From Streptococcus mitis (GTDB lineage Bacteria > Bacillota > Bacilli > Lactobacillales > Streptococcaceae), in assembly GCF_946190275.1 (NCBI RefSeq), contig NZ_CAMHZQ010000008.1, positions 1 to 64,000 of the forward strand: 64,000 nucleotides of DNA, in the 5' to 3' direction. The position numbers and the translations under genes are program-made. The notes under the pieces were generated by a model. It was not told the origin of the DNA, did no database searches, and saw only the letters and a list, made by a program, of their open reading frames with translations. Within the stretch, counting starts at the first letter, position 1; each line of letters opens with the position of its first letter. Positions 48,374 through 58,614 of the stretch are shown piece after piece.

Positions 48374-50842
48374 ATGCAGGATAGAAATTTAGTGAATGTC
48401 AATCTGACAAAGGAGATGAAGACGAGCTTTATCGATTACGCCATGAGTGTTATCGTAGCGCGGGCTCTTCCTGATGTTCGAGATGGCTTGAAACCTGTTC
48501 ACCGTCGGATTCTCTATGGAATGAATGAATTGGGTGTTACTCCAGACAAACCTCATAAAAAATCTGCTCGTATTACAGGGGATGTCATGGGTAAATATCA
48601 CCCACATGGGGATTCCTCTATCTATGAAGCAATGGTCCGCATGGCTCAATGGTGGAGCTACCGTTACATGCTTGTAGATGGGCATGGGAACTTTGGTTCC
48701 ATGGATGGTGATGGTGCTGCCGCCCAGCGTTATACTGAGGCACGCATGAGCAAGATTGCTTTAGAAATGCTTCGTGATATCAATAAGAATACGGTTGATT
48801 TCGTTGATAACTATGATGCTAATGAACGTGAACCCTTGGTCTTGCCAGCTCGTTTTCCAAACCTCTTGGTCAATGGAGCAACTGGTATTGCTGTTGGGAT
48901 GGCGACCAATATTCCGCCTCACAACTTGGGTGAAACCATTGATGCAGTGAAGTTGGTCATGGACAATCCTGAAGTGACTACCAAGGACTTGATGGAAGTC
49001 TTGCCTGGTCCAGATTTTCCAACTGGTGCTCTTGTCATGGGGAAATCAGGCATTCATAAGGCTTATGAAACAGGTAAAGGTTCTATTGTTCTTCGTTCTC
49101 GTACTGAAATCGAAGAAACTAAGACTGGCCGTGAACGCATCGTTGTAACGGAATTTCCTTACATGGTCAATAAAACCAAGGTACATGAGCATATTGTTCG
49201 TTTGGTTCAGGAAAAACGGATTGAGGGCATCACAGCAGTACGTGATGAGTCAAACCGTGAAGGGGTTCGTTTCGTGATTGAGGTCAAGCGCGATGCATCC
49301 GCAAATGTTATTCTCAATAACCTCTTCAAGATGACCCAGATGCAAACCAACTTTGGTTTTAATATGTTGGCGATTCAAAATGGTGTACCCAAGATTTTAT
49401 CTCTGCGTCAGATTTTGGATGCTTATATTGAGCACCAAAAAGAAGTGGTTGTTCGTCGGACACGTTTTGATAAGGAAAAAGCGGAAGCACGTGCTCATAT
49501 CTTAGAAGGTCTCTTAATCGCATTGGACCATATCGACGAAGTGATTCGTATCATCCGTGCTAGTGAAACAGATGCAGAAGCACAAGCTGAGTTGATGAGT
49601 AAGTTTAAGCTTTCTGAACGTCAAAGTCAGGCTATTCTAGATATGCGTCTTCGTCGTTTGACAGGTTTGGAACGCGATAAGATTCAGTCTGAGTATGATG
49701 ACTTGTTGGCTCTGATTGCGGATTTAGCAGATATTCTTGCTAAACCAGAACGTGTTTCTCAAATCATCAAAGACGAATTGGACGAAGTTAAGCGTAAGTT
49801 TGGCGACCAACGTCGTACAGAGTTGATGGTCGGTGAAGTCTTGAGTCTTGAAGATGAGGACTTGATTGAAGAATCGGATGTCTTGATTACGCTTTCTAAC
49901 AAGGGATACATTAAACGTCTGGATCAAGCTGAGTTTACTGCTCAAAAACGTGGGGGTCGTGGTGTTCAAGGAACAGGCGTTAAGGATGACGATTTTGTCC
50001 GTGAGTTAGTGTCGACTAGCACGCATGATCACCTGCTCTTCTTCACAAATAAAGGACGTGTCTATCGTCTTAAAGGTTATGAAATTCCTGAGTATGGTCG
50101 GACGGCCAAAGGTCTACCAGTAGTCAATCTCTTGAAATTGGATGAAGGCGAAAGTATTCAGACTATTATCAATGTTGAGTCTGAACGCAGCGATGATGCT
50201 TACCTCTTCTTCACAACCCGTCATGGTATTGTGAAGAGAACCAGCGTTAAGGAATTTGCCAACATTCGTCAAAATGGACTTAAAGCACTGAATCTTAAAG
50301 ATGAAGATGAGCTAATTAATGTCTTATTGACAGAAGAAGATACGGATATTATTATTGGTACCAAGTTTGGTTATGCAGTTCGCTTTAATCAATCAGCCGT
50401 TCGTGGCATGAGTCGTATCGCCACAGGTGTGAAAGGTGTGAATCTCCGTGAGGGAGACACAGTTGTTGGTGCTAGTGTGATTACAGACCAGGACGAGGTT
50501 CTTATCATCACAGAAAAGGGGTATGGTAAGCGCACAGTTGCAACCGAATATCCAACTAAAGGTCGTGGTGGTAAAGGGATGCAAACTGCTAAGATTACAG
50601 AAAAGAACGGTTCTCTTGCTGGTCTTATGACCGTTAAAGGCGATGAAGACTTGATGATTATCACTGATACAGGTGTCATGATTCGAACCAACGTTGCCAA
50701 TATTTCACAAACAGGACGCTCAACTATGGGAGTTAAAGTAATGCGTCTGGATCAAGATGCTAAAATTGTGACCTTTACAACGGTTGCAGCGGCAGAAAAA
50801 GAAGAAGTTGGGACAGAAAACGAAACAGAAGGTGAAGCATAA
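48374..50842 (+). CDS. gyrA: DNA gyrase subunit A
   Basis: With GyrB introduces negative supercoils. The 822-residue protein starts at ATG 48374 ([11 protein letters not shown]), 15 bases inside the longer frame. The catalytic tyrosine is in [11 protein letters not shown] (~118). The quinolone-determining region reads [11 protein letters not shown] with Ser81 and Glu85, the susceptible residues. Position 114 is Gly ([11 protein letters not shown]), where pneumococcus has Ser; Gly is the viridans type. The C-terminal beta-pinwheel includes the GyrA box-like QKRGGRG. The stop overlaps the srtA start (TAATG). Confidence 0.97.
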   Translation: MQDRNLVNVNLTKEMKTSFIDYAMSVIVARALPDVRDGLKPVHRRILYGMNELGVTPDKPHKKSARITGDVMGKYHPHGDSSIYEAMVRMAQWWSYRYMLVDGHGNFGSMDGDGAAAQRYTEARMSKIALEMLRDINKNTVDFVDNYDANEREPLVLPARFPNLLVNGATGIAVGMATNIPPHNLGETIDAVKLVMDNPEVTTKDLMEVLPGPDFPTGALVMGKSGIHKAYETGKGSIVLRSRTEIEETKTGRERIVVTEFPYMVNKTKVHEHIVRLVQEKRIEGITAVRDESNREGVRFVIEVKRDASANVILNNLFKMTQMQTNFGFNMLAIQNGVPKILSLRQILDAYIEHQKEVVVRRTRFDKEKAEARAHILEGLLIALDHIDEVIRIIRASETDAEAQAELMSKFKLSERQSQAILDMRLRRLTGLERDKIQSEYDDLLALIADLADILAKPERVSQIIKDELDEVKRKFGDQRRTELMVGEVLSLEDEDLIEESDVLITLSNKGYIKRLDQAEFTAQKRGGRGVQGTGVKDDDFVRELVSTSTHDHLLFFTNKGRVYRLKGYEIPEYGRTAKGLPVVNLLKLDEGESIQTIINVESERSDDAYLFFTTRHGIVKRTSVKEFANIRQNGLKALNLKDEDELINVLLTEEDTDIIIGTKFGYAVRFNQSAVRGMSRIATGVKGVNLREGDTVVGASVITDQDEVLIITEKGYGKRTVATEYPTKGRGGKGMQTAKITEKNGSLAGLMTVKGDEDLMIITDTGVMIRTNVANISQTGRSTMGVKVMRLDQDAKIVTFTTVAAAEKEEVGTENETEGEA

Positions 50843-51585
50843 TGTTTCAAAAAAATAATAAAAAGAAAAACAAACGAAAAAATCTGCTGACAAATATCCT
50901 GGCAGGGTTTCTGATACTACTATCAATTGCTTTGATTTTTAATGCTAAAATTCGTGATATTTTCATAGTTTGGAATACCAATAAGTACCAAGTTAGTCAG
51001 GTATCAAAAGAAAAAATAGAAGAAAATCAGGATACAGAAGGAAATTTTGATTTTGATTCTGTCAATGCGATCTCTTCTGAAGCGGTTCTAGCTTCTCAAT
51101 GGGATGCTCAAAAATTACCAGTTATCGGCGGAATTGCAGTTCCTGAATTAGAAATGAATCTGCCAATTTTTAAAGGGCTTGATAATGTCAATCTCTTCTA
51201 TGGTGCTGGTACCATGAAACGCGATCAAGTGATGGGGAAAGGAAATTATAGTCTAGCTAGTCATCATATTTTTGGTGTCAATAATGCTAATAAAATGTTA
51301 TTTTCTCCTTTAGATAACGCTAAAAATGGTATGAAGATTTATCTAACCGATAAAAATAAAGTTTATACTTATGAAATACGTGAAGTCAAACGTGTTACAC
51401 CGGATCGTGTTGATGAAGTTGATGATAGAGATGGGGTCAATGAGATTACATTAGTAACCTGTGAAGACCTTGCCGCTACAGAACGTATTATTGTAAAAGG
51501 CGATTTGAAAGAAACAAAAGAATATTCACAAACATCTGATGAAATCCTAACAGCTTTCAATCAACCATATAAACAATTTTATTAA
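50842..51585 (+). CDS. srtA: Sortase A
   Basis: A membrane transpeptidase attaching LPXTG proteins to peptidoglycan, such as the protein encoded at the left edge of this window. The 247-residue class A enzyme has a basic N-terminus and membrane anchor (NLLTNILAGFLILLSIALIF), then the sortase barrel with active-site His (ASHHIFG), Cys in TLVTCED and Arg shortly after (AATER). It shares one base with the gyrA stop, the gyrA-srtA coupling known in streptococci. Followed by a strong terminator. Confidence 0.96.
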   Translation: MFQKNNKKKNKRKNLLTNILAGFLILLSIALIFNAKIRDIFIVWNTNKYQVSQVSKEKIEENQDTEGNFDFDSVNAISSEAVLASQWDAQKLPVIGGIAVPELEMNLPIFKGLDNVNLFYGAGTMKRDQVMGKGNYSLASHHIFGVNNANKMLFSPLDNAKNGMKIYLTDKNKVYTYEIREVKRVTPDRVDEVDDRDGVNEITLVTCEDLAATERIIVKGDLKETKEYSQTSDEILTAFNQPYKQFY

Positions 51586-51587
51586 TA

Positions 51588-51623
51588 CAAATCAGTGAAA
51601 TCCAGGATTTCACTGATTTTTTA
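51588..51623 (+). terminator. Terminator of gyrA-srtA
   Basis: AAATCAGTGAAATCC (51589-51603) pairs with GGATTTCACTGATTT (51606-51620), followed by T's. Almost perfect 15-bp stem with a two-base loop centre. Confidence 0.92.
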
Positions 51624-51654
51624 ATATTTTCATAAGAATAAACTGTTATGAAAT

Positions 51655-51669
51655 ACAGAAAACGTTTCC
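51655..51669 (+). promoter_or_regulatory. Palindromic CcpA-like site (GAAAACGTTTCC)
   Basis: A near-palindrome centred on CG, 20 bases upstream of the transporter's -10. It resembles LacI-family/CcpA operators. Formate transport would fit sugar-dependent control. Weak on its own. Confidence 0.35.
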
Positions 51670-51685
51670 TAAAATCGAAAGTTTG

Positions 51686-51694
51686 TGATATAAT
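51686..51694 (+). promoter_or_regulatory. Extended -10 promoter of the FNT transporter gene
   Basis: TGATATAAT, 30 bases before the ATG; no clear -35. Confidence 0.68.
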
Positions 51695-51724
51695 TATCAG
51701 GTAAAAAAATTTTAGGAGTTTATT

Positions 51725-52522
51725 ATGGTTTCTTCAGAATTTATTTCAAAGATTGAATTTGCTTGCAAGAAGAAGGAAAGTCTTTATAGTCAAAGCAAAT
51801 TTAAGTATGCAATTCGTTCTATGTTCGCAGGTGCTTTTTTAACCTTCAGTACAGCTGCTGGTGCAGTTGGGGCTGACTTGATTAATAAAATTGCGCCAGG
51901 CAGTGGACGTTTCCTCTTCCCATTTGTCTTTGCTTGGGGATTGGCCTACATTGTTTTCTTGAATGCCGAGTTGGTAACATCAAACATGATGTTCTTGACT
52001 GCTGGTAGTTTCTTGAAAAAAATCTCTTGGAGAAAAACAGCTGAGATTTTACTTTACTGTACCTTGTTTAACCTTATCGGGGCTTTGATAGCAGGTTGGG
52101 GCTTTGCTCATTCGGCAGCCTATGCAAATCTGACTCATGATAGTTTTATCTCTGGGGTTGTAGAGATGAAGTTAGGCCGTTCAAATGAATTAATCTTGCT
52201 TGAGGCGATTTTGGCAAATATTTTCGTAAATATTGCGATTCTTTCATTTGTTTTGGTCAAAGATGGTGGTGCCAAACTTTGGCTTGTGTTGTCAGCGATT
52301 TACATGTTTGTATTCTTAACAAACGAGCACATTGCGGCGAACTTTGCTTCTTTTGCGATTGTGAAATTCAGTGTTGCTGCTGACTCAATTGCTAACTTCG
52401 GTGTTGGAAATATGCTTCGCCACTGGGGTGTAACCTTCATCGGAAACTTTATCGGAGGAGGCCTCTTGATGGGTCTTCCATATGCCTTCCTCAATAAAAA
52501 TGAAGATACTTATGTAGATTAA
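51725..52522 (+). CDS. Formate/nitrite transporter family protein
   Basis: A 265-residue membrane channel of the FNT family (FocA/NirC), with six helices forming a pentameric anion channel. Characteristic stretches: FAGAFLTFSTAAGAVGADL, NAELVTSNMMFLTAG, and NEHIAANFASFAIV, which in FNT contains the central His. For a fermenting streptococcus, export of formate from pyruvate formate-lyase is the most likely task; nitrite or hydrosulfide cannot be excluded. Single gene with own promoter and terminator. Confidence 0.88.
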   Translation: MVSSEFISKIEFACKKKESLYSQSKFKYAIRSMFAGAFLTFSTAAGAVGADLINKIAPGSGRFLFPFVFAWGLAYIVFLNAELVTSNMMFLTAGSFLKKISWRKTAEILLYCTLFNLIGALIAGWGFAHSAAYANLTHDSFISGVVEMKLGRSNELILLEAILANIFVNIAILSFVLVKDGGAKLWLVLSAIYMFVFLTNEHIAANFASFAIVKFSVAADSIANFGVGNMLRHWGVTFIGNFIGGGLLMGLPYAFLNKNEDTYVD

Positions 52523-52529
52523 GAAAATG

Positions 52530-52553
52530 AGCACGATTGAGTCGTGCTTTTTT
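52530..52553 (+). terminator. Terminator of the FNT transporter gene
   Basis: AGCACGA (52530-52536) pairs with TCGTGCT (52542-52548), followed by T5. Confidence 0.85.
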
Positions 52554-52582
52554 CGATTTTGTAAGAAGTAATAGCCGCTTCT

Positions 52583-52596
52583 TATATCAAAATATA
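52583..52596. promoter_or_regulatory. Possible LysR-type operator TATAT-N4-ATATA
   Basis: An AT-rich inverted repeat about 36 bases before the -10 of the sulfhydrylase gene. Streptococcal MetR/CmbR-type regulators bind AT-rich palindromes upstream of methionine genes, but this site matches the known box only loosely. Confidence 0.25.
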
Positions 52597-52628
52597 GAAA
52601 AGAGGTATTAGTCAAGATAGGTAGATAG

Positions 52629-52637
52629 TGCTACAAT
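52629..52637 (+). promoter_or_regulatory. Extended -10 promoter of the sulfhydrylase gene
   Basis: TGCTACAAT, 32 bases before the ATG; -35 weak. Confidence 0.5.
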
Positions 52638-52668
52638 ATCCTTAATGAAACTATATGGAGGTAGCCTT

Positions 52669-53949
52669 ATGACTCGTGATTTTAAATTTGAAACCTTACA
52701 ATTGCATGCTGGTCAAGTTGTGGATCCAGCAACTAAGTCTCGTGCAGTGCCGATTTATCAAACAACATCCTTTGTTTTTGATGACACGCAGGAAGGTGCT
52801 GATCTGTTTGCCTTGAGGAAACCAGGGAACATTTATACTCGTATCACCAATCCTACAACAGCTGCCTTTGAAGAAAGAATTGCTGCTCTTGAAGGTGGTG
52901 TTGGAGCTCTTGCAACAGCATCAGGTATGGCTGCAGTGACTTATACGATTTTGGCTCTTACCCATGCTGGTGACCATGTTGTAGCAGCATCAACTATTTA
53001 CGGTGGAACCTTTAATCTTTTGAAAGAAACCCTTCCTCGTTATGGGATCACAACAACTTTTGTCGATGTTGATAATTTGGAGGAAGTAGAGGCAGCGATC
53101 AAAGACAATACCAAGCTTGTCTTGATTGAAACCTTGGGGAATCCCTTGATAAACATTCCTGACTTGGAAAAATTGGCTGAGATTGCTCATAAACACCAGA
53201 TTCCACTAGTTTCGGATAATACCTTTGCAACACCTTATTTGATTAACGTTTTTTCTCACGGTGTAGATATTGCCATTCACTCTGCGACTAAGTTTATCGG
53301 TGGGCATGGTACAACTATTGGAGGAGTGATTGTCGATAGCGGGCGTTTTGACTGGGCGGCTTCAGGAAAATTCCCTCAATTTGTTGAGGAAGATCCAAGC
53401 TACCACAATTTGAGCTATACTCGTGATGTCGGTGTAGCAGCCTTTATTATTGCTGTCCGTGTTCAATTGCTTCGTGATACAGGAGCAGCCTTGTCGCCAT
53501 TTAATGCCTTCTTGTTACTCCAAGGACTTGAAACACTTTCACTTCGTGTGGAACGTCATGTACAAAATGCTGAGAAAATTGTTGATTTCCTTGTCAACCA
53601 TCCTAAGGTAGAAAAAGTTAACTATCCAAAATTGGCAGATAGTCCTTACCATGCTTTGGCTGAGAAATACTTGCCAAAAGGTGTGGGCTCAATCTTTACC
53701 TTCCATGTCAAAGGTGGGGAGGCAGAAGCACGCAAGGTAATTGATAATTTGGAAATCTTTTCTGACCTAGCAAACGTGGCAGATGCTAAATCGCTTGTTG
53801 TTCATCCAGCTACAACCACTCACGGTCAATTGTCAGAAAAAGACCTAGAAGCAGCAGGAGTCACACCAAATCAAATCCGCTTGTCTATCGGACTCGAAAA
53901 TGTAGAGGATTTGATTGAAGATTTGCGCTTGGCCTTGGAGAAAATTTAA
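52669..53949 (+). CDS. metY: O-acetylhomoserine sulfhydrylase
   Basis: A 426-residue PLP enzyme of the Cys/Met metabolism family that makes homocysteine from O-acetylhomoserine and sulfide, leading to methionine. The length and the start MTRDFKFETLQLHAGQVVDPATKSRAVPIYQTTSF fit the MetY/Met17 subgroup rather than the ~380-residue MetB. PLP lysine is K208 in SATKFIGGHG; the large-domain insertion (~235-260) is also MetY-like. ATG 52669 has TGGAGGT before it; the earlier frame at 52645 does not. It sits as a single gene between two terminators. Confidence 0.9.
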   Translation: MTRDFKFETLQLHAGQVVDPATKSRAVPIYQTTSFVFDDTQEGADLFALRKPGNIYTRITNPTTAAFEERIAALEGGVGALATASGMAAVTYTILALTHAGDHVVAASTIYGGTFNLLKETLPRYGITTTFVDVDNLEEVEAAIKDNTKLVLIETLGNPLINIPDLEKLAEIAHKHQIPLVSDNTFATPYLINVFSHGVDIAIHSATKFIGGHGTTIGGVIVDSGRFDWAASGKFPQFVEEDPSYHNLSYTRDVGVAAFIIAVRVQLLRDTGAALSPFNAFLLLQGLETLSLRVERHVQNAEKIVDFLVNHPKVEKVNYPKLADSPYHALAEKYLPKGVGSIFTFHVKGGEAEARKVIDNLEIFSDLANVADAKSLVVHPATTTHGQLSEKDLEAAGVTPNQIRLSIGLENVEDLIEDLRLALEKI

Positions 53950-53962
53950 AGTAAAAGAAGAT

Positions 53963-53992
53963 AAACAGTGGGTTTCGACTCACTGTTTTTGA
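53963..53992 (+). terminator. Terminator of metY
   Basis: AAACAGTG (53963-53970) pairs with CACTGTTT (53981-53988), followed by TT. Confidence 0.8.
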
Positions 53993-54006
53993 TTTTCCCT
54001 CAGGCA

Positions 54007-54015
54007 TGATATAAT
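54007..54015 (+). promoter_or_regulatory. Extended -10 promoter of the DUF2130 gene
   Basis: TGATATAAT, 30 bases before the ATG. Confidence 0.68.
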
Positions 54016-54044
54016 GGTTACAGAAGTCTAGAAAGAGGAACGAT

Positions 54045-55319
54045 ATGAACGAAATCAAATGCCCCAACTGTGGGGAAGTCTTTACAGTAAATGAAAGCCA
54101 GTATGCCGAACTCTTGTCTCAAGTGAGAACAGCAGAGTTTGATAAGGAATTGCACGATCGGATGAAGCAGGAACTGGCCTTGGCTGAGCAAAAGGCAATG
54201 AATGAACAACAGTCTAAACTGGCTCAAAAAGACCAAGAAATTGCTCAATTACAGAGTCAAATCCAAAATTTTGATACAGAAAAAGAATTGGCCAAGAAAG
54301 AGGTTGAACAGACAAGCCATCAGGCTCTCTTGGCTAAGGATAAGGAAGTACAGACCTTGGAAAACCAATTGGCTACCTTGCGTTTGGAGCATGAAAATCA
54401 ACTGCAAAAGACTCTTTCTGACTTAGAAAAAGAACGGGATCAGGTTAAAAACCAGCTTCTTTTACAAGAAAAAGAAAACGAGCTTTCTCTTGCTTCAGTT
54501 AGGCAAAACTACGAAGCCCAGCTCAAGGCAGCTAGTGAACAAGTCGAATTTTATAAGAATTTCAAAGCTCAACAATCCACAAAAGCCATCGGGGAAAGTT
54601 TGGAACAGTATGCAGAGAGTGAGTTTAACAAGGTCCGCAGCTTTGCCTTTCCAAATGCCTACTTTGAGAAGGACAACAAGGTTTCAGCGCGTGGGTCTAA
54701 GGGGGATTTTATCTTCCGCGAGAGTGATGAAAATGGGGTCGAAATCATTTCCATCATGTTTGAGATGAAAAATGAAGCAGATGGAACAGAGAAGAAGCAC
54801 AAGAATGCAGATTTTTACAAGGAATTGGACAAGGACCGTCGGGAGAAGAACTGTGAGTATGCCGTTTTGGTGACCATGCTTGAGGCCGATAATGACTACT
54901 TTAATACAGGGATTGTTGACGTCAGCCACGAGTATGAAAAGATGTATGTGGTCCGTCCTCAGTTCTTTATTCAATTGATTGGGCTCTTGCGAAATGCGGC
55001 GCTTAATTCTCTCAAATACAAACAAGAATTGGCCTTGGTTCGCGAACAAAATATTGATATTACACATTTTGAGGAAGACTTGGATGCCTTTAAGCTAGCC
55101 TTTGCCAAGAACTATAATTCAGCTTCGACTAACTTTGGCAAAGCTATCGATGAAATTGACAAGGCCATAAAACGGATGGAAGAGGTCAAGAAATTCCTGA
55201 CAACATCTGAAAACCAACTTCGCCTCGCAAACAATAAATTGGAAGATGTTTCTGTTAAAAAATTGACTCGAAAAAATCCAACCATGAAAGCGAAGTTTGA
55301 AGCACTGAAGGGGGAGTGA
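54045..55319 (+). CDS. DUF2130 protein: zinc ribbon, coiled coil and nuclease-like core
   Basis: A 424-residue protein without assigned function. It starts with a half zinc ribbon (C6-P-N-C9 in [10 protein letters not shown]). A long coiled coil (~20-185; [29 protein letters not shown]) follows. The C-terminal domain (~190-330) has SKGDFIF with D221 and IMFEMKNE with E240-x-K242, which together look like a PD-(D/E)xK nuclease core; a final helical region ends it. The domain order resembles RmuC-type proteins that limit rearrangements. Cytosolic, own promoter, followed directly by truB, likely sharing a transcript. Confidence 0.8.
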   Translation: MNEIKCPNCGEVFTVNESQYAELLSQVRTAEFDKELHDRMKQELALAEQKAMNEQQSKLAQKDQEIAQLQSQIQNFDTEKELAKKEVEQTSHQALLAKDKEVQTLENQLATLRLEHENQLQKTLSDLEKERDQVKNQLLLQEKENELSLASVRQNYEAQLKAASEQVEFYKNFKAQQSTKAIGESLEQYAESEFNKVRSFAFPNAYFEKDNKVSARGSKGDFIFRESDENGVEIISIMFEMKNEADGTEKKHKNADFYKELDKDRREKNCEYAVLVTMLEADNDYFNTGIVDVSHEYEKMYVVRPQFFIQLIGLLRNAALNSLKYKQELALVREQNIDITHFEEDLDAFKLAFAKNYNSASTNFGKAIDEIDKAIKRMEEVKKFLTTSENQLRLANNKLEDVSVKKLTRKNPTMKAKFEALKGE

Positions 55320-55329
55320 GAAAGCAAAA

Positions 55330-56208
55330 ATGAACGGTATTATTAACTTAAAAAAAGAAGCAGGGATGACCTCGCATGATGCGGTTTTTAAACTGCGTAA
55401 GATTTTGGGAACCAAGAAGATTGGTCATGGTGGGACCTTGGATCCGGATGTGGTGGGTGTTTTGCCCATTGCGGTTGGGAAGGCGACCCGTATGGTAGAG
55501 TTTATGCAGGACGAGGGCAAGGTCTATGAGGGGGAAATCACTCTCGGATATTCAACAACGACTGAGGATGCCAGTGGGGAAGTGGTCGCAGAAACACCTG
55601 TTTTGTCTCCTTTGGATGAAAAGCTTGTCGATGAAGCGATTGCTAGCTTGACTGGGCCTATTACCCAAATTCCGCCTATGTACTCGGCTGTAAAGGTTAA
55701 TGGTCGCAAGCTCTATGAGTATGCGCGTGCTGGTCAGGAAGTGGAACGTCCAGAACGTCAGGTAACTATTTATAGCTTTGAGCGAACAAGTCCGATTTCT
55801 TATGATAGCCATCTTGCGCGATTCACTTTTCGTGTGAAATGTAGTAAGGGTACTTACATCCGTACCTTGTCTGTTGATTTGGGAGAAAAATTGGGTTATG
55901 CGGCCCATATGTCTCACTTAACACGTACTAGTGCAGCTGGTTTGCAACTAGAAGATGCCTTGACCTTGAAAGAAATTGCTGCAAAAGTGGAGGCTGGCCA
56001 GCTGGACTTTCTCCATCCTCTAGAGATTGGGACAGGGGACCTCGTCAAAGTTTTCCTAAGTCCAGAAGAGGCTACAGAAGTGCGCTTTGGTCGTTTTATT
56101 GAGCTAGACCAAACGGACAAAGAACTGGCTGCCTTTGAAGGCGATAAATTGTTAGCAATTTTAGAAAAACGGGATAATTTCTATAAGCCAAGGAAGGTTT
56201 TTAGCTAG
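55330..56208 (+). CDS. truB: tRNA pseudouridine-55 synthase
   Basis: Forms pseudouridine 55 in the T-loop of tRNAs. The 292-residue protein starts [19 protein letters not shown] and carries catalytic Asp38 in [10 protein letters not shown], the structural motif [19 protein letters not shown] and [16 protein letters not shown]. Its ribosome site GGGGGAG lies at the end of the DUF2130 gene, 10 bases ahead. The usual neighbour ribF is not visible here. The inverted repeat TAGTCTAA/TTAGACTA (56206-56247) around its stop has no T-run. Confidence 0.95.
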   Translation: MNGIINLKKEAGMTSHDAVFKLRKILGTKKIGHGGTLDPDVVGVLPIAVGKATRMVEFMQDEGKVYEGEITLGYSTTTEDASGEVVAETPVLSPLDEKLVDEAIASLTGPITQIPPMYSAVKVNGRKLYEYARAGQEVERPERQVTIYSFERTSPISYDSHLARFTFRVKCSKGTYIRTLSVDLGEKLGYAAHMSHLTRTSAAGLQLEDALTLKEIAAKVEAGQLDFLHPLEIGTGDLVKVFLSPEEATEVRFGRFIELDQTDKELAAFEGDKLLAILEKRDNFYKPRKVFS

Positions 56209-56279
56209 TCTAACTGAGGTGTAGGGAGTATTGTTTCCTTTAGACTATCCAAATCAGACTATAAATTTTGTAAAAAATG

Positions 56280-56288
56280 TGATAGAAT
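56280..56288 (+). promoter_or_regulatory. Extended -10 promoter of udk
   Basis: TGATAGAAT, 29 bases before the udk ATG. Confidence 0.55.
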
Positions 56289-56317
56289 AGACGACGGATA
56301 AAAAAACGGAGGATAGC

Positions 56318-56956
56318 ATGCAAAATAGACCAATCATTATCGGAGTGACAGGTGGTTCTGGTGGAGGAAAAACCAGTGTTTCAAGAGCCATTTTATCGCA
56401 TTTTCCAGATGAAAAGATTTCCATGATTGAGCATGATTCATACTACAAGGATCAGTCTCATTTGACCTTTGAAGAGCGTGTCAAAACCAACTACGACCAT
56501 CCTTTTGCCTTTGATACAGACTTGATGATTGAGCAGATTAAGGAGTTGTTGGCAGGGCGTCCGGTGGACATTCCGACTTATGACTATACAGAGCATACAC
56601 GAAGCAGCAAGACCTATCGTCAGGAGCCTCAAGATGTTTTTATCGTTGAGGGGATTTTGGTCTTGGAGGACAAGCGTCTGCGCGATTTGATGGATATCAA
56701 GATTTTTGTGGACACAGATGATGATGTACGCATTATTCGTCGTATCAAGCGTGATATGGAAGAGCGTGGCCGTAGCCTTGATAGCGTTATTGACCAGTAC
56801 TTAGGTGTGGTTAAACCCATGTACCACCAGTTTATTGAGCCGACTAAGCGTTATGCTGATATCGTCATTCCTGAAGGGGTTAGCAATACCGTTGCTATTG
56901 ACCTTTTGACGACCAAGATTGAAAAGATTTTGGAAGAAGCTCGAAACAGCAAATAA
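56318..56956 (+). CDS. udk: Uridine kinase
   Basis: Phosphorylates uridine and cytidine for pyrimidine salvage. The 212-residue P-loop kinase has [16 protein letters not shown] near the N-terminus, the DSYYKD substrate loop, YDYTEHTRS and the lid region [21 protein letters not shown]. It complements the de novo pathway genes pyrK-pyrD elsewhere in this window. ACGGAGGA precedes the ATG; a terminator follows, so it is a single-gene unit. Confidence 0.95.
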   Translation: MQNRPIIIGVTGGSGGGKTSVSRAILSHFPDEKISMIEHDSYYKDQSHLTFEERVKTNYDHPFAFDTDLMIEQIKELLAGRPVDIPTYDYTEHTRSSKTYRQEPQDVFIVEGILVLEDKRLRDLMDIKIFVDTDDDVRIIRRIKRDMEERGRSLDSVIDQYLGVVKPMYHQFIEPTKRYADIVIPEGVSNTVAIDLLTTKIEKILEEARNSK

Positions 56957-56962
56957 TCAAAT

Positions 56963-56992
56963 GTGGAGGCCTTGCCTCCTTTTTCTATTTTT
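56963..56992 (+). terminator. Terminator of udk
   Basis: GGAGGC (56965-56970) pairs with GCCTCC (56974-56979), CTT loop, then T5-CTA-T5. Confidence 0.85.
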
Positions 56993-57034
56993 CCCTCATA
57001 ATGGTACATAAATGGAGATTTTTAGGCATATTTT

Positions 57035-57043
57035 TGGTATAAT
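57035..57043 (+). promoter_or_regulatory. Extended -10 promoter of the xseA operon
   Basis: TGGTATAAT, 40 bases before xseA. It should drive xseA-xseB-ispA-tlyA-argR-recN. Confidence 0.7.
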
Positions 57044-57083
57044 AATACCCATGAAAGAGCAAGAAAATGAATAGTAGGTGGAG

Positions 57084-58424
57084 ATGGAAAAGTATTTATC
57101 GGTAACAACTTTGACCAAGTATCTGAAAATGAAATTCGATAAAGACCCTTACTTGGAACGGGTCTATTTAACTGGTCAAGTTTCCAACTTTCGTAAACGA
57201 CCTACTCACCAATATTTCTCCCTAAAGGATGACCATGCAGTTATTCAAGCGACCATCTGGTCTGGGATTTATCAGAAATTAGGTTTTGACCTTGAAGAAG
57301 GAATGAAGATCAATGTGATTGGGCGTGTGCAGGTCTATGAACCTAGCGGTAGCTACTCCATCATTATTGAAAAGGCTGAGCCTGATGGGGTTGGGGCGCT
57401 TGCGATTCAGTTTGAACAACTCAAGAAAAAATTGACAGAAGAAGGCCTGTTTCAAGAACGCTTCAAGCAACCTCTTCCTCAATTTTCTAAGAGAATTGGT
57501 GTAGTGACCAGTCGTAGTGGAGCCGTTATTCGAGATATTATCACGACCGTCAGCAGACGTTTTCCTGGTGTCAATATCCTCCTCTATCCGACCAAGGTGC
57601 AAGGAGATGGAGCTGCGGAGGAAATTGCTCGAAATATTGCGCGTGCTAATCAACGGGACGATTTGGACTTACTGATTATTGGTCGTGGTGGTGGTTCCAT
57701 TGAGGATCTCTGGGCCTTTAACGAAGAAATTGTGGTACGAGCTATTTTTGAATCTCGTCTGCCAGTTATTTCTAGTGTGGGGCATGAGACGGATGTGACC
57801 TTGGCGGATTTTGTGGCAGATAGACGGGCTGCGACGCCAACAGCTGCTGCTGAACTAGCAACACCAGTGACCAAGTTGGATCTATTAGCTCATTTGCAAA
57901 ATCAGGAAAAAAGGATGGCAACAGCAGTCCGAAATGTTCTATCTAAGAAACAAGAAGCTTTGAAAAAATGCAGTCAGTCTGTTATCTTTAGACAGCCAGA
58001 GCGTTTGTATGATGGCTATTTGCAACGCTTGGACCAACTGCAACTGCGCTTAAAACAAAGTTTGCGCACACAGATTTCCGATAACAAACAGCTAGTACAA
58101 GCAAGGACACATCAACTGGTGCAATTATCACCTGTGACCAAAATCCAACGCTATCAAGACCGCCTAGGTCAGTTGGATAAGCTCCTACGTAGCCAAATGG
58201 CGCTGGTTTATGATGCCAAGGTTGCTGAAGTGAAAAGACTTTCAGAAGCCCTACTGATGTTGGATACCAGTCGAATCGTGGCGCGTGGTTATGCAATTGT
58301 CAAAAAAGAAGAGTCTGTAATCGATTCGGTTGAAGCTTTGAAGAAAAAAGACCAAGTGACGCTTTTGATGCGTGATGGTCGAGTAGAATTAGAGGTTAAA
58401 GATGTCAAAACAAAAGAAATTTGA
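57084..58424 (+). CDS. xseA: Exodeoxyribonuclease VII large subunit
   Basis: Forms the single-strand-specific exonuclease with XseB. The 446-residue protein has an N-terminal OB fold (1-~100, [22 protein letters not shown]), the catalytic domain with [14 protein letters not shown] and [18 protein letters not shown], and a long coiled coil (~265-400) that collects XseB copies. ATG 57084 ([13 protein letters not shown]) is chosen; the upstream GTG at 57078 is part of the ribosome site. xseB begins 23 bases before its end. Confidence 0.95.
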   Translation: MEKYLSVTTLTKYLKMKFDKDPYLERVYLTGQVSNFRKRPTHQYFSLKDDHAVIQATIWSGIYQKLGFDLEEGMKINVIGRVQVYEPSGSYSIIIEKAEPDGVGALAIQFEQLKKKLTEEGLFQERFKQPLPQFSKRIGVVTSRSGAVIRDIITTVSRRFPGVNILLYPTKVQGDGAAEEIARNIARANQRDDLDLLIIGRGGGSIEDLWAFNEEIVVRAIFESRLPVISSVGHETDVTLADFVADRRAATPTAAAELATPVTKLDLLAHLQNQEKRMATAVRNVLSKKQEALKKCSQSVIFRQPERLYDGYLQRLDQLQLRLKQSLRTQISDNKQLVQARTHQLVQLSPVTKIQRYQDRLGQLDKLLRSQMALVYDAKVAEVKRLSEALLMLDTSRIVARGYAIVKKEESVIDSVEALKKKDQVTLLMRDGRVELEVKDVKTKEI

Positions 58425-58614
58425 GGAAAATCTAGCAGAACTGGAGACCATTGTCCAAAGTTTGGAAAATGGTGAAATTGCTCTGGAAGATGCGATTGCT
58501 GCCTTTCAAAATGGTATGGTCTTGTCAAAAGAACTTCAAGCGACGCTGGACAAGGCTGAAAAAACCTTGGTCAAGGTCATGCAAGAAGACGGAACAGAAA
58601 GTGATTTTGAATGA
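58402..58614 (+). CDS. xseB: Exodeoxyribonuclease VII small subunit
   Basis: A 70-residue helical hairpin protein ([36 protein letters not shown]) that wraps the XseA coiled coil and is needed for nuclease activity. It overlaps xseA by 23 bases and ispA by 4 bases (ATGA), so three genes are translationally linked. The acidic C-terminus (EDGTESDFE) is typical. Confidence 0.94.
   Translation: MSKQKKFEENLAELETIVQSLENGEIALEDAIAAFQNGMVLSKELQATLDKAEKTLVKVMQEDGTESDFE

Noticed and set aside
56206..56247. Inverted repeat TAGTCTAA/TTAGACTA after truB as terminator
   Set aside because: The arms are 26 bases apart and no T-run follows, so it does not qualify as a Rho-independent terminator.
57051..57074. 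Eight-codon frame before xseA
   Set aside because: Too short, and it starts only 7 bases after the -10; probably chance.
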